From Puniceicoccales bacterium Verruco_01 (GTDB lineage Bacteria; Verrucomicrobiota; Verrucomicrobiia; Opitutales; Oceanipulchritudinaceae), in the NCBI GenBank assembly GCA_001604565.1, contig LVBV01000003.1, positions 62,001 through 126,000 of the forward strand: a stretch of DNA of 64,000 nt, read 5' to 3'. The notes beneath the pieces are model-generated. The model had not been told where the DNA came from, searched no databases, and saw nothing but the letters and a program-made list of their open reading frames with translations. Position 1 is the first letter of the stretch. Each line of letters begins with the position of its first letter. The position numbers and the translations under genes were made by a program. Shown in pieces: positions 47,605 to 56,191 of this stretch.

Positions 47605-48123
47605 TTACGCGATCTCCCGGGCGAGGAGCCAGCAGAGGTCCGAAAGACGGTTCACGTAGGAAAGAAGCGGGGCGTCGACCTTCTGGCCGGTCTCCGCGAT
47701 GGCGGCGATCTCCCGTTCCGCGCGGCGGCAGACGGTGCGGGCGTGGTGCAGGTGGGCGCTCGCGGGATCGTCGCCCGGCAGGACCCATCCGGTGAAGGGC
47801 GGCGTCGTTTTCTCCAGCTCCTTCACGAGGGTGTCGAGCCAGGCCACATCGGCATCGGCAATCGGATTGTAGCGCGCGCCCATTTTGCCCCGGTCGGAAT
47901 CGTCCACCGCGAGAACCGCCATGATGCGGAGCAAATCCTTCTGGATGCGCAGGATCGTCTCCTTGTGCGCCGGGCTGGGATCGAAGGCCCGCGCGAGGCC
48001 GAGCGCCGACGAAAACTCGTCCACGGCGCCGTAGGCTTTCACGCGCGGATGGTTCTTCGGCACTCTCCGCCCGAAGGCCAGCGCCGTCGTTCCGTCATCC
48101 CCCGTCCGCGTCGCGATGCTCAT
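47605..48123 (-). CDS. Cob(I)alamin adenosyltransferase, PduO type
   Basis: 172-residue enzyme that transfers the adenosyl group of ATP to cob(I)alamin, making coenzyme B12. Motifs: [17 protein letters not shown] at the N-terminus (the TGDxGxT ATP site), [14 protein letters not shown], then [13 protein letters not shown] and [14 protein letters not shown] near the end. ATG 48123 has GGAACAGAGA upstream. It supplies the cofactor needed by nrdJ in the same window. Confidence 0.92.
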   Translation of the reverse strand: MSIATRTGDDGTTALAFGRRVPKNHPRVKAYGAVDEFSSALGLARAFDPSPAHKETILRIQKDLLRIMAVLAVDDSDRGKMGARYNPIADADVAWLDTLVKELEKTTPPFTGWVLPGDDPASAHLHHARTVCRRAEREIAAIAETGQKVDAPLLSYVNRLSDLCWLLAREIA

Positions 48124-48208
48124 CGTTCTCTGTTCCTTCCGGTTGAAGCGCCAGCGTAGCAGATCCGGCAGTCGATTGCCAACATCGTGGAACGCCGACG
48201 CGCACAAA

Positions 48209-49567
48209 TCAATAGCCCCCGATGGGTTTCTCCATGAGGGGCATCATCACGCCGTGGCGGAAGAGGGTGACGCGCCCGTTGCTGGCCGAGACGACCACAG
48301 CGATGCAGTCCGCCGCGCGGGAAATGGCGGCGGCGGCGCTGTGACGGCTGCCGAAGCCGCCGGGGAGGTCCTGATAGTACTGGCTCGGCGCGTGGATCAG
48401 GCTGCCCGCGCTCTCCACCACGCCGTCGCCCCGGATGACGAAGCAGCCGTCGATGACGGAGTATTCCTTGAGCGTCTCGTCCATGAAGGGGTTCAGGACG
48501 TTGCGGTCCTCCTCCTTGTAGCCGAAGAAGGGGTTCAAGACGAGCGGCTTGATCATGCCGTTCACTGTCTTGTGGTCGCCAAGGACAAAGAGGCAGCCCA
48601 CGGGCTTGCCCTCGCGGCCCTCCACGGCCAGTTCCGCCGCGATGCCGAGGACGCGCTCCACGACCTCGATCTTGACGCTGGAGGGCAGCAGGTCCTCGCG
48701 CGTGATGACGGACTGGAATTCCTTCTCGATGTCGATCACGCAGACGGTGTCGAGCTGGTTGGTGCCCGGGATGCCGCCGACGCAGCAGAGCCGGTCCGCA
48801 TAGCTGAAAAGCCCGCGTGTGAGGCCGATGTGGATCGCGCTGCGGAGCTGGGAGAGCCGGTGCCGGGAGAAGGAGCGCACCTCGATCGTCGTGTCGTTCT
48901 TCGCGCCGGGTCCCTGTGGACGCTCCGTTGCGGAGCGCGCCACGCGGACGAGCCGGAAGTGCGGCAGATCCGCCTCGATGGAGGCGGGGTTCGTGAAAGT
49001 GTCGCTGAAAAGAAGGATCGCGCTGCAGCGGCTGGCCCTTGCGACCCTCTCGCCCTCGCGCAGCATCACGCGGTTGAAGCGGTCCTGCTTCTTCTCCGGT
49101 CTGGCGACGAGCCCCGCGAAGCCCATGAAGACGCGTTCGCGAAGGGTCTTGAGGTCCGGGGCGTCCACCATGTAGTTGACGAGCGCCTGTTCGCGGAAGA
49201 GCCGTGCAAGGCTGGCGAGGACGCTCAAGTACTTCGGGTCGTCCTCATTGGCCAGCAGCATGAAGATGAGGCGCGACTCCTTGTATTCGCGCGAATCCTC
49301 GGCGGAAAGGCCCTCCGGGGCGCGACCCACGGCGAAGAGATAGGGCTTGTCCATCTTCACGCGCAGGTGCGGCAGGGCCACGCCGTTGCCAAGGTACGTG
49401 GTCATCACGTTCTCGCGCTGGAGAAGCTCCGCCAGCAGTTTCTCGCCATCCAGAGCCGGACGGGAGGCCTTCACCACGGCGCGCAGCAACTCACTCAGGG
49501 CACCCTTGAGGTCTTTGCTCCTGATGTCGATGATGCGGTTTCTCGTTAGGTAGCGGTCGAGCCTCAT
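48209..49567 (-). CDS. PTS EIIA-like domain fused to a diadenylate cyclase (DisA_N) domain
   Basis: 452 residues. Residues 1-150 are a PTS EIIA-Ntr-type domain with the phosphorylatable histidine H67 in GVALPHLRV. Residues about 350-452 match the DisA_N cyclase fold that makes c-di-AMP: VIDGCFVIRGDG (usual DGA; D373), then GGFGSRHSAAAAIS with R408 and H409 (usual RHRAA) and VVVSASNGRV. The centre (200-340) is unassigned. Changes DGA to DGC and RHR to RHS leave activity open. Upstream neighbour nuoA is 14 bp away. The fusion would couple PTS phosphorylation to c-di-AMP; that is inference. Confidence 0.8.
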   Translation of the reverse strand: MRLDRYLTRNRIIDIRSKDLKGALSELLRAVVKASRPALDGEKLLAELLQRENVMTTYLGNGVALPHLRVKMDKPYLFAVGRAPEGLSAEDSREYKESRLIFMLLANEDDPKYLSVLASLARLFREQALVNYMVDAPDLKTLRERVFMGFAGLVARPEKKQDRFNRVMLREGERVARASRCSAILLFSDTFTNPASIEADLPHFRLVRVARSATERPQGPGAKNDTTIEVRSFSRHRLSQLRSAIHIGLTRGLFSYADRLCCVGGIPGTNQLDTVCVIDIEKEFQSVITREDLLPSSVKIEVVERVLGIAAELAVEGREGKPVGCLFVLGDHKTVNGMIKPLVLNPFFGYKEEDRNVLNPFMDETLKEYSVIDGCFVIRGDGVVESAGSLIHAPSQYYQDLPGGFGSRHSAAAAISRAADCIAVVVSASNGRVTLFRHGVMMPLMEKPIGGY

Positions 49568-49581
49568 CGGTCAGAGCCGGA

Positions 49582-49989
49582 TTACCGGCCTTCCCACTTG
49601 AGCGCCCCCTTGCGGATCTCGTAAATCAGGCCGACACCCAGGACGGCGAGGAAGAAGAGCACGGGCGCGAGAATGGGGATTCCGGCGGCAAGCAGCGCGC
49701 GGTACACGGTCGCCATCGGGAAAAGGAAGACGACTTCGATGTCAAAAAGGATGAAGAGCATCGCCGTCAGGAAGAACTTGACGCCGAAGCGCGGATGCGG
49801 GTTGCCGGTCATGGGCAGGCCGCACTCGTACGGGGTGTGCGAGAAACTGCTGCGTTTGGCCACCCTCTGCCCGAGGAGATTGCTGAGCAAAATGAGCCCG
49901 ACGGCGATCGCGATCGCCAAAACGATCTGGAGAAGCACGGGGCCGAAGGTTTCCGGAGTGGTCGCAGCCTGCTGAATCATACTCCACAA
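49582..49989 (-). CDS. nuoA: NADH-quinone oxidoreductase subunit A
   Basis: 135-residue three-helix membrane subunit of complex I. Family features are YECGLPMTGNPHPRFGVKFF and FILFDIEVVFLFPMA. The N-terminal hydrophobic helix and a middle helix are present. It is normally the first gene of a nuo operon, but no nuoB or other nuo gene follows; the next gene is the EIIA-cyclase fusion 14 bp downstream. Either the rest of nuo is elsewhere or this is a relocated copy. Confidence 0.9.
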   Translation of the reverse strand: MWSMIQQAATTPETFGPVLLQIVLAIAIAVGLILLSNLLGQRVAKRSSFSHTPYECGLPMTGNPHPRFGVKFFLTAMLFILFDIEVVFLFPMATVYRALLAAGIPILAPVLFFLAVLGVGLIYEIRKGALKWEGR

Positions 49990-50188
49990 GGAAGAAGGTG
50001 AAGGGGCGTTTTTACAAGCGCAAAGATTGAAGCCCCACCCCGCCGCCGCTTTCTGAAGGTGAGGGAATGGTAAATCGAGCGGGGAATCTGTCGATCACGG
50101 AAGGAAAGCCGATTATCCGTTTGACGGGATCATTCCCGGGAGAGACTCTTTCTTCCGGGGTCGATTTGTACCCCTGAAAGCCGCACCC

Positions 50189-50506
50189 ATGTCCGAAGAA
50201 GACAGAAGCCCGTCCGAATCCGCCCTCCTGCATCTGGAGGAGGAATTCGAACAGGGCGACAGCATCCTTGAGGAAAGCCTCCTCGGGGAGGGCCAGAGTG
50301 CGTCCGCACAGGGCGTGCCGGAACTGAACGACGCCGAGGCCGGGAATGTGGCCTTCATCGTCTCGGACCGCATCGCGCGTCGGGGCGAGCTGCGCATGAT
50401 GGAGGACGATCCGGTCGCTGAAAAGGACATGGTGGTTCTTGCCGAAAAGATCGCCCGGCGGCTGGACCGGCTTTCCCTTCGTCTCGGCGGTTCCGCGCGG
50501 GCTTGA
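50189..50506 (+). CDS. Small acidic protein of unknown function
   Basis: 105 residues from ATG 50189, rich in Glu/Asp and Ser in the first half (SEEDRSPSESALLHLEEEFE), ending in a basic helix (EKIARRLDRLSLRLG). No hydrophobic segment and no recognised family. It diverges from nuoA and is followed by about 380 bp without a gene. Composition is coding-like but evidence is modest. Confidence 0.5.
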   Translation: MSEEDRSPSESALLHLEEEFEQGDSILEESLLGEGQSASAQGVPELNDAEAGNVAFIVSDRIARRGELRMMEDDPVAEKDMVVLAEKIARRLDRLSLRLGGSARA

Positions 50507-50886
50507 ATCGCGATCCGTGCCGCTCGTGCGCCATTCGGTAAATTGTTTGAACGCCGCCGCCAAATATTTGCTGGCAATTTCCCTGCATGAGGTGCGATAT
50601 GGTAATACAGCAAGGGAGGCGCACCCTCCGCGCCGCGCGTTCCGAAAGGTTCTGCGGCGCACAGAGCGCACCCCCCGGCCGGCCGCATGTTGACGGCAAC
50701 GGCCGCGAGATGTCTGGAGAATTACTGATCTTAGCTCCATCCCGCGTTGGTCGTTTCCGCGGGCAGCAGCCGGTGGAACCCCTATCGGGCTCCCCTAGAG
50801 CCGGAAAGGGATGAACCCGTCTTTGGAATTCATCAAATCGATCTTATTGTAATACAACAGGCCGGGATTCTTCCGGCATGGAACTC
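50507..50886. other. 380-bp non-coding region upstream of sucCD
   Basis: No gene seen. It holds a small hairpin GGCTC/GAGCC (50788-50802) and GC-rich palindromes (GCCGGCCG near 50680). The last 60 bases are AT-richer (AAATCGATCTTATTGTAATA), probably the sucCD promoter, though I cannot assign clear -35/-10 boxes. Confidence 0.4.
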
Positions 50887-52080
50887 ATGAATATTCACGA
50901 ATATCAGGCCAAGGACCTTTTCTCGCAATACGGCATCTCCGTTCTCCGGGGCGCTGCCGCGCACGAGGCTGGCGAACTTGAGAAAGCCGTCGCGCAGATG
51001 CCCGACGGACGTGTGGTCGTCAAGGCGCAGATTCACGCCGGCGGTCGCGGCAAGGGCACTTTCACGGACGGCTACAAGGGCGGCGTCAAGCTGTGCGAAA
51101 GCCACGCGGAAGCGCTGGAAGTCGCAAAAAGGATGCTGGGCAACACCCTCGTCACCAAGCAGACGGGGCCCGCGGGCAAGATGGTCCGCACGGTGTATTT
51201 CAACGAACCCTGCGCCATCGCCAAGGAATATTATCTTGCCGTGACGCTGGACCGCGGCTGCGGTCGCCCGGTCGTCATCGCCTCCACCGAGGGCGGCATG
51301 GAGATCGAGAAGGTCGCCGCCGAGACGCCGGAAAAGATCGTCAAGGTGAACATCGACCCCGCCTTCGGCGTGGCTCCCTACGAGAAGCGAATCCTCGCCT
51401 ACGCCCTCGGCCTTTCCGAGAAGGCGATGTTCGCGCAGTTCAGCAGGCTGATCGACGGTCTTGCGAAGCTCTACTGGGAAAAGGACTGCTCTCTCGTGGA
51501 GATCAATCCGCTCATCGTCTCGCAGGACGGCAGGCTCATCGCCCTCGACGCCAAGATCGGCTTCGACGACAACGCGCTCTTCCGCCACCCCGAGATCACG
51601 GCCCTGCGCGACCTTTCCGAGGAGGACCCCAAGGAGATCGACGCCTCCAGCTTCGGCCTGAACTACATCGTCCTGGACGGCAACATCGCGTGCCTTGTGA
51701 ACGGCGCAGGGCTCGCGATGGCGACGATGGACATCATCAAGCACTACGGAGGAAGCCCCGCGAACTTCCTGGACGTCGGCGGCGGCGCCACGACGGAGGC
51801 CGTGACGAACGCCTTCCGCATCATTCTTTCCGACAAGCACGTCAAGGGAATCCTCGTCAACATCTTCGGCGGCATCATGAGCTGCAAGACGATTGCCGAC
51901 GGTATCGTCGGCGCGGCGAACAACGTGCACATCTCGGTGCCTCTGGTCGTCCGCCTTGAGGGCAACGCGGTGGCCGAGGGCAAGAAGACCCTGGCCGAGA
52001 GCGGGCTGCCGATCGTTTCGGCGGACGGCATGGCCGACGCGGCCCAGAAGATCGTGGCCCTTGTAGGCAAGTGCGCCTAA
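50887..52080 (+). CDS. sucC: Succinyl-CoA synthetase beta subunit (ADP-forming type)
   Basis: 397-residue ATP-grasp subunit. With SucD it converts succinyl-CoA, ADP and Pi to succinate, CoA and ATP. Motifs: [17 protein letters not shown] at the N-terminus, [15 protein letters not shown] (ATP-grasp), LVEINPLIV and [18 protein letters not shown] 50887 fits the conserved family start and has GGA just before it; an in-frame ATG at 50878 is also possible. sucD follows 19 bp later. Confidence 0.95.
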   Translation: MNIHEYQAKDLFSQYGISVLRGAAAHEAGELEKAVAQMPDGRVVVKAQIHAGGRGKGTFTDGYKGGVKLCESHAEALEVAKRMLGNTLVTKQTGPAGKMVRTVYFNEPCAIAKEYYLAVTLDRGCGRPVVIASTEGGMEIEKVAAETPEKIVKVNIDPAFGVAPYEKRILAYALGLSEKAMFAQFSRLIDGLAKLYWEKDCSLVEINPLIVSQDGRLIALDAKIGFDDNALFRHPEITALRDLSEEDPKEIDASSFGLNYIVLDGNIACLVNGAGLAMATMDIIKHYGGSPANFLDVGGGATTEAVTNAFRIILSDKHVKGILVNIFGGIMSCKTIADGIVGAANNVHISVPLVVRLEGNAVAEGKKTLAESGLPIVSADGMADAAQKIVALVGKCA

Positions 52081-52099
52081 CCCTTACAACCCATTCATC

Positions 52100-52975
52100 A
52101 TGAGTATTTTGATCGACAAGAACACGCGCGTTGTCGGGCAGGGCATTACCGGCAAGGCCGGCACCAAGCACGCGCTGAACAACATCGCCTACGGCACCAA
52201 GTACGTCGCCGCGGTCACCCCCGGCAAGGGCGGTGCCAAGTTCGAGGACAAGCTCCCCGTCTTCAACACCGTGCGCGAGGCTGTGGACAAGGAGGGGGCG
52301 GAAGCCTCCGTCATCTTTGTCCCCCCGCCGTTCGCGGCAGATTCCATCATGGAATCCATCGAGGCGGGCATCCGGCTCATCGTCTGCATCACCGAGGGCA
52401 TCCCGGTGCGCGACATGATCGAGGTGAAGGACTGCCTGCGCTCGCATCCCGGCAGCCGCCTCATCGGCCCGAACTGCCCCGGCATCATGACGCCCGGACA
52501 GTGCAACATCGGCATCATGCCCGGCTACATCGCCAAACCCGGCAAGGTGGGCGTCGTCTCCCGCTCGGGTACCCTCACGTATGAGGCGATGTACCAGCTC
52601 ACCCAGCGCGGCTACGGCCAGAGCACCTGCATCGGCATCGGCGGTGACCCCGTCAACGGCACGAGCCACCTCGACGCCATCAAGATGTTCAACGAGGACC
52701 CGGACACCGAAGCCATCATCATGATCGGCGAAATCGGCGGCGACGCCGAGGAGAAGGCCGCGGCCTACATCAAACAGTACGTGAAGAAGCCCGTCGCCGC
52801 GTTCATCGCTGGCCGCACGGCTCCTCCCGGACGGCGCATGGGCCACGCGGGCGCCATTGTGAGCGGCGGCTCCGGCACGGCTTCCGGCAAGATCGCGGCC
52901 CTTGAAGCCGCGGGCATCGCCGTGGCTCCCACGCCGAGCCAGATCGCCGAGACGCTCCTCAAGTTCTACAAGTAG
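52100..52975 (+). CDS. sucD: Succinyl-CoA synthetase alpha subunit
   Basis: 291-residue CoA-binding subunit carrying the phosphohistidine. The N-terminal region [17 protein letters not shown] binds CoA, and the active-site His lies in [40 protein letters not shown] is the usual family block. Second gene of sucCD; a strong terminator follows. Confidence 0.95.
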   Translation: MSILIDKNTRVVGQGITGKAGTKHALNNIAYGTKYVAAVTPGKGGAKFEDKLPVFNTVREAVDKEGAEASVIFVPPPFAADSIMESIEAGIRLIVCITEGIPVRDMIEVKDCLRSHPGSRLIGPNCPGIMTPGQCNIGIMPGYIAKPGKVGVVSRSGTLTYEAMYQLTQRGYGQSTCIGIGGDPVNGTSHLDAIKMFNEDPDTEAIIMIGEIGGDAEEKAAAYIKQYVKKPVAAFIAGRTAPPGRRMGHAGAIVSGGSGTASGKIAALEAAGIAVAPTPSQIAETLLKFYK

Positions 52976-53015
52976 CTGGACGCGGCCCCCGCATCCTTCT
53001 CGGAAAACCCTTCAA

Positions 53016-53047
53016 GACGCCCCGTTCCTCGCGAACGGGGTGTTTTT
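53016..53047 (+). terminator. Intrinsic terminator of sucCD
   Basis: Stem CCCCGTTC (53020-53027) / GAACGGGG (53033-53040), loop CTCGC, then TGTTTTTT. Confidence 0.85.
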
Positions 53048-53081
53048 TGTACCCGCAATCAAACCGGCGGCCCGCCCTTCG

Positions 53082-54386
53082 TCAGCCGACCTTGATGGTG
53101 TTACGCGATTTTTCCGGCAAAACCGGTTCCGAGGCGAAATTTTTGAGTCTGCGGCGCATCCAGTCCAGTGCCAGAAGGACCGCCCTCTCGCGGACGTTCG
53201 TTCGTGCGCCCTCCAGAAACACTTTGCGCGACCACACGCCCTCCGGCGTGGCAAGACCCAGAAACACCGTGCCGACTGGCGAGCCCGTCCCGCCACCCTC
53301 CGGCCCCGCGTAGCCGGTGACCGAGAGTGCGTAGTCGGAATCCAGTTTTTCCTGCGCGCCCGCCGCCATCGCCACCGCGGTTTCCGCGCTCACGGCCCCG
53401 TGTTGGACCAGAAGCGCCTCCGGCACGTCGAGTAGCTCCGTCTTCACGTCGTTGTTGTAACAAACCACGCCGCCGCGGAAGACCTTGGAGGCGCCCGGGA
53501 TATCCGCAAAGGCGCTGGAAAGCAGGCCCCCCGTGCAGGATTCCGCCACTGACACCGTCATTTCGCGCGAGCGCAGGTGACGGATCACCACTTCCGCAAG
53601 GGTCACGTCGCCAAAGCCCAGGAAATTCGCCCCAAGAAGTTCCCGGCAGGATTCGCCGAGTTTTTCGATCTCCTCCCATGTGGCTCCGCCCTCGTCCGCG
53701 CCGATCCGCACGTCCACGATGCCGGTGGAGGAGCAGCCGTAACCCACGCTGATGCGGGAATGCAGCGGCGCGAAGACCGGGGCAAGAAGCTGTGTGATTT
53801 CCGACTCGGTGATGCCGACGGCGCGCAGTTGCAGGAAGGCGTCGTTGATGAGGGCGATGTCGCGCGCGGCAAGTCTCGGCAGAACCTGATTCATGAACAT
53901 GGGCCGCATCTCGTGGGCGGCGCCGGGCAGCATCACGAGGATGCGTCCGTCCTTTTCGAGCCAGATGCCTGGAGCTGTGCCGAGCGCGTTCGGCAGGACT
54001 TCCGCGCCCTCGGGGACAAGGCACTGTTTGAGGTGTGCCTTGTTGACCGCCCTCCCGCCGCGTCCGATGAGTGCGCGCACGGCCTCCTCCGCCTCGGCGC
54101 TCGGCACGAGTTTGAGGTTCAGCGCTCCTGAGATCGCCTCGCGCGTCAGATCGTCCGCCGTGGGGCCGAGGCCGCCCACTGTGATCACGATGTCCGCCCG
54201 CTCCCAGGTTTCCAGAAAGTGACGCCGGATTTCTTCCGCGTTGTCGCGCAATTCCTGATCGCGCGCGATGGACAGGCCCTTGCGCGCCAGCTCGCGTCCG
54301 ATATAGGAGAGATGGGCGTTGTCGCGCAGGCCCAGGAGGAATTCGTCGCCCAGACTCAGGATTTCGAGCCGCTTTTTGATTGGCAT
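53082..54386 (-). CDS. cinA: CinA-like competence/damage-inducible protein
   Basis: 434 residues, full two-domain CinA. The N-terminal molybdopterin-binding-type domain (ILSLGDEFLLGLRDN, VITVGGLGPTADDLTREAI) is joined to a C-terminal nicotinamide mononucleotide deamidase-type domain (VSVAESCTGGLLSSAFADI, VTGYAGPEGGGTGSPVGTVF). The role is probably in pyridine nucleotide salvage; the competence name is historical. It diverges from the uvrC gene with a 49-bp gap. Confidence 0.92.
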   Translation of the reverse strand: MPIKKRLEILSLGDEFLLGLRDNAHLSYIGRELARKGLSIARDQELRDNAEEIRRHFLETWERADIVITVGGLGPTADDLTREAISGALNLKLVPSAEAEEAVRALIGRGGRAVNKAHLKQCLVPEGAEVLPNALGTAPGIWLEKDGRILVMLPGAAHEMRPMFMNQVLPRLAARDIALINDAFLQLRAVGITESEITQLLAPVFAPLHSRISVGYGCSSTGIVDVRIGADEGGATWEEIEKLGESCRELLGANFLGFGDVTLAEVVIRHLRSREMTVSVAESCTGGLLSSAFADIPGASKVFRGGVVCYNNDVKTELLDVPEALLVQHGAVSAETAVAMAAGAQEKLDSDYALSVTGYAGPEGGGTGSPVGTVFLGLATPEGVWSRKVFLEGARTNVRERAVLLALDWMRRRLKNFASEPVLPEKSRNTIKVG

Positions 54387-54435
54387 AGGTATCGCGGAGA
54401 GACTTAAGCATACAACCGGACGGGGAAAAAAGCCA

Positions 54436-55902
54436 ATGACCGAAGGAGGTTCCTTAAAGGAAAAATTAAGGAAATTGCCACAAACTGCCGGGGTTTACCT
54501 GATGAAGGACCGGCTGGGCGGCATCCTGTACGTCGGCAAGGCACGGAACCTCAAGCGGCGCGTCACGACCTACTTTCAGCCCTCGCGCCGGCAGAAGATC
54601 GCACAGCCCAAGGTGGCAGCGATGCTGGACCTCATCGCGGATTTCGAGACGATCGACGTGAAAAGCGAGGCCGAGGCGCTACTGCTCGAAAGCCGCCTCA
54701 TCAAGCACTGGAGGCCGCGCTACAACACGCTCCTCACCGACGACAAGCGCTACCCGATGATCCGCGTGGATGTGGAGAGCGCGATGCCGCGTTTCCGCGT
54801 CACACGGCTGCGGACGAGCGAGGCGAGCCGCTACTTCGGCCCGTTCGCCTTTGCGAGCCAGATGCGCAAGACCCTCCATGCCATGCGGACGGAATATGGG
54901 GTCCTCCTGGCCGACGCCTCCCCCACCCTCCTCCCGGACGGGCGCTGGCAGCTCTATGGCGACATCCGCGCCGAGCTCTACGGTCACGCGAACGTGGTAA
55001 GCGAGTCCCAGTACCGCGCTCGGGTGGAGAAGGCGATCGCTTTCCTAGAGGGTGAAAGCCGCAACTGGCTGGAAGAGATACGCACGGCGATGAAGGAGGC
55101 TGCCGCAGCACGCGATTACGAGAAGGCGGCAGAGTGGCGCGACCTCGCGGCGGCGATCGAGAGGACCCTTGTCCCCACGCGCAAGTTCGCGGCGCTTCCG
55201 CAGACGGAAAAGAACGACGCAGCCATACTGGAAGAATTGCGGCAAGTCCTCGGCATGCCGAAGGTCCCGGAGACGATCGAATGCTTCGACATCTCGCACA
55301 TCAGCGGCACCTACTGCGTGGCGAGCCTTGTGCACTTTTCGGGAGGACGGCCCGACAACCGCTCCTACCGGCGTTTCCGCATCAAGAGCTTCATCGGCAA
55401 CGACGACTTCCGCGCGATGGAGGAGGTCGTGGGGCGCCGCTACACGCGGCTGCGCGACGAGGGAAGGCCCATGCCCGATCTTTTGATGGTCGATGGCGGC
55501 CTCGGGCAGGTGGCGAGCGCCCTGCGTGCCTTTGCCGAAGCGGAGATCGCCCCGCCCTTCCTCATCGGCCTCGCCAAGAAGCACGAACGCATCTTCTTTG
55601 CCGACGGGCGCCCCTTCCTCGACCTTCCTGAAGACAGCGAGGCACGCAAGCTCCTCCAGCGCGTCCGCGACGAGGCGCACCGCTTTGCGAACACCTACAA
55701 TGCCGATTTAAGAAGCCGCCGGATTCGCGAAAGCGTCCTCGACGACTTCCCCGGGATGGGCCCCGTGCGCAAAAAGGCGCTGCTGGACCGCTTCGTGACG
55801 ATGGAAAAGCTCCGCGCGGCGGAGGTTGAAGAACTGGCGGAGGTGGATGGAATCGGTCCGAAGCTGGCGGAGGAACTGGCGGACTTCCTAGCGCGCGTGT
55901 AG
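54436..55902 (+). CDS. uvrC: UvrC-type excinuclease, short form
   Basis: 488 residues against about 600 for most UvrC. Domains in order: GIY-YIG nuclease (AGVYLMKDRLGGILYVGKAR, residues about 15-90), UVR motif (KEAAAARDYEKAAEWRDLAA), RNase H-like nuclease (ECFDISHISGTYCVASLV), then helix-hairpin-helix (FPGMGPVRKKALLDRF, VDGIGPKLAEELADF). The linker after GIY-YIG lacks the cysteine cluster and the usual R.C..YQ..RC..PC segment. ATG 54436 is preferred. It should cut both sides of UvrAB-marked lesions. Confidence 0.9.
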   Translation: MTEGGSLKEKLRKLPQTAGVYLMKDRLGGILYVGKARNLKRRVTTYFQPSRRQKIAQPKVAAMLDLIADFETIDVKSEAEALLLESRLIKHWRPRYNTLLTDDKRYPMIRVDVESAMPRFRVTRLRTSEASRYFGPFAFASQMRKTLHAMRTEYGVLLADASPTLLPDGRWQLYGDIRAELYGHANVVSESQYRARVEKAIAFLEGESRNWLEEIRTAMKEAAAARDYEKAAEWRDLAAAIERTLVPTRKFAALPQTEKNDAAILEELRQVLGMPKVPETIECFDISHISGTYCVASLVHFSGGRPDNRSYRRFRIKSFIGNDDFRAMEEVVGRRYTRLRDEGRPMPDLLMVDGGLGQVASALRAFAEAEIAPPFLIGLAKKHERIFFADGRPFLDLPEDSEARKLLQRVRDEAHRFANTYNADLRSRRIRESVLDDFPGMGPVRKKALLDRFVTMEKLRAAEVEELAEVDGIGPKLAEELADFLARV

Positions 55903-56191
55903 TCGTCTTTTTACGGAAAATCAGCGCGTCAATCCTGAGTTATGGGCGAATTCGTCCATTGTTTCATGTGGAAAACGAAGAGAAGAATGCGCAAGTGATT
56001 ATAGGAGAATGTATAACAAAAGAATCAAGCAATCTGATAAATAATATCACAATCAAATACAAGATAGTTATAGATGATAGTTAGTAATGTTTCTGTGCAC
56101 AAATCCGACACGACCGACGCACGTCATTCGGCTCGCACGGGATCGTCAAAGAGGTTTGCAGAGGGCGGTGGACCGTGGGAGACTTCCCCTC
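55903..56191 (+). other. AT-rich candidate replication-origin region upstream of mnmE
   Basis: The 289-bp gap before mnmE contains a sharply AT-rich stretch: 35 of 120 bases at 55981-56100 are G or C (29%, hand count) in a GC-rich genome. It is flanked by a DnaA-box-like TGTGGAAAA (55967-55975, reverse of TTTTCCACA) and TGTGCACAA (56094-56102, two mismatches). A TAG/ATA-rich run (GATAGTTATAGATGATAG) could act as an unwinding element. Neighbours mnmE and mnmG are frequent oriC neighbours in bacteria. No gene seen. Origin function is inference. Confidence 0.4.
55960..55975. other. Degenerate parS-like site
   Basis: TGTTTCATGTGGAAAA differs from the ParB-binding consensus TGTTTCACGTGAAACA at three positions. 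It overlaps a DnaA-box-like sequence. Weak alone; notable because two better copies lie in mnmG. Confidence 0.35.

Noticed and set aside
50680-50886. Possible riboswitch before sucC
   Set aside because: Only short hairpins are visible; no known riboswitch core could be matched by eye.
53101-54411. 436-codon minus-strand reading frame overlapping cinA in another frame
   Set aside because: cinA in its own frame has all family motifs; this frame is Arg-rich and featureless.
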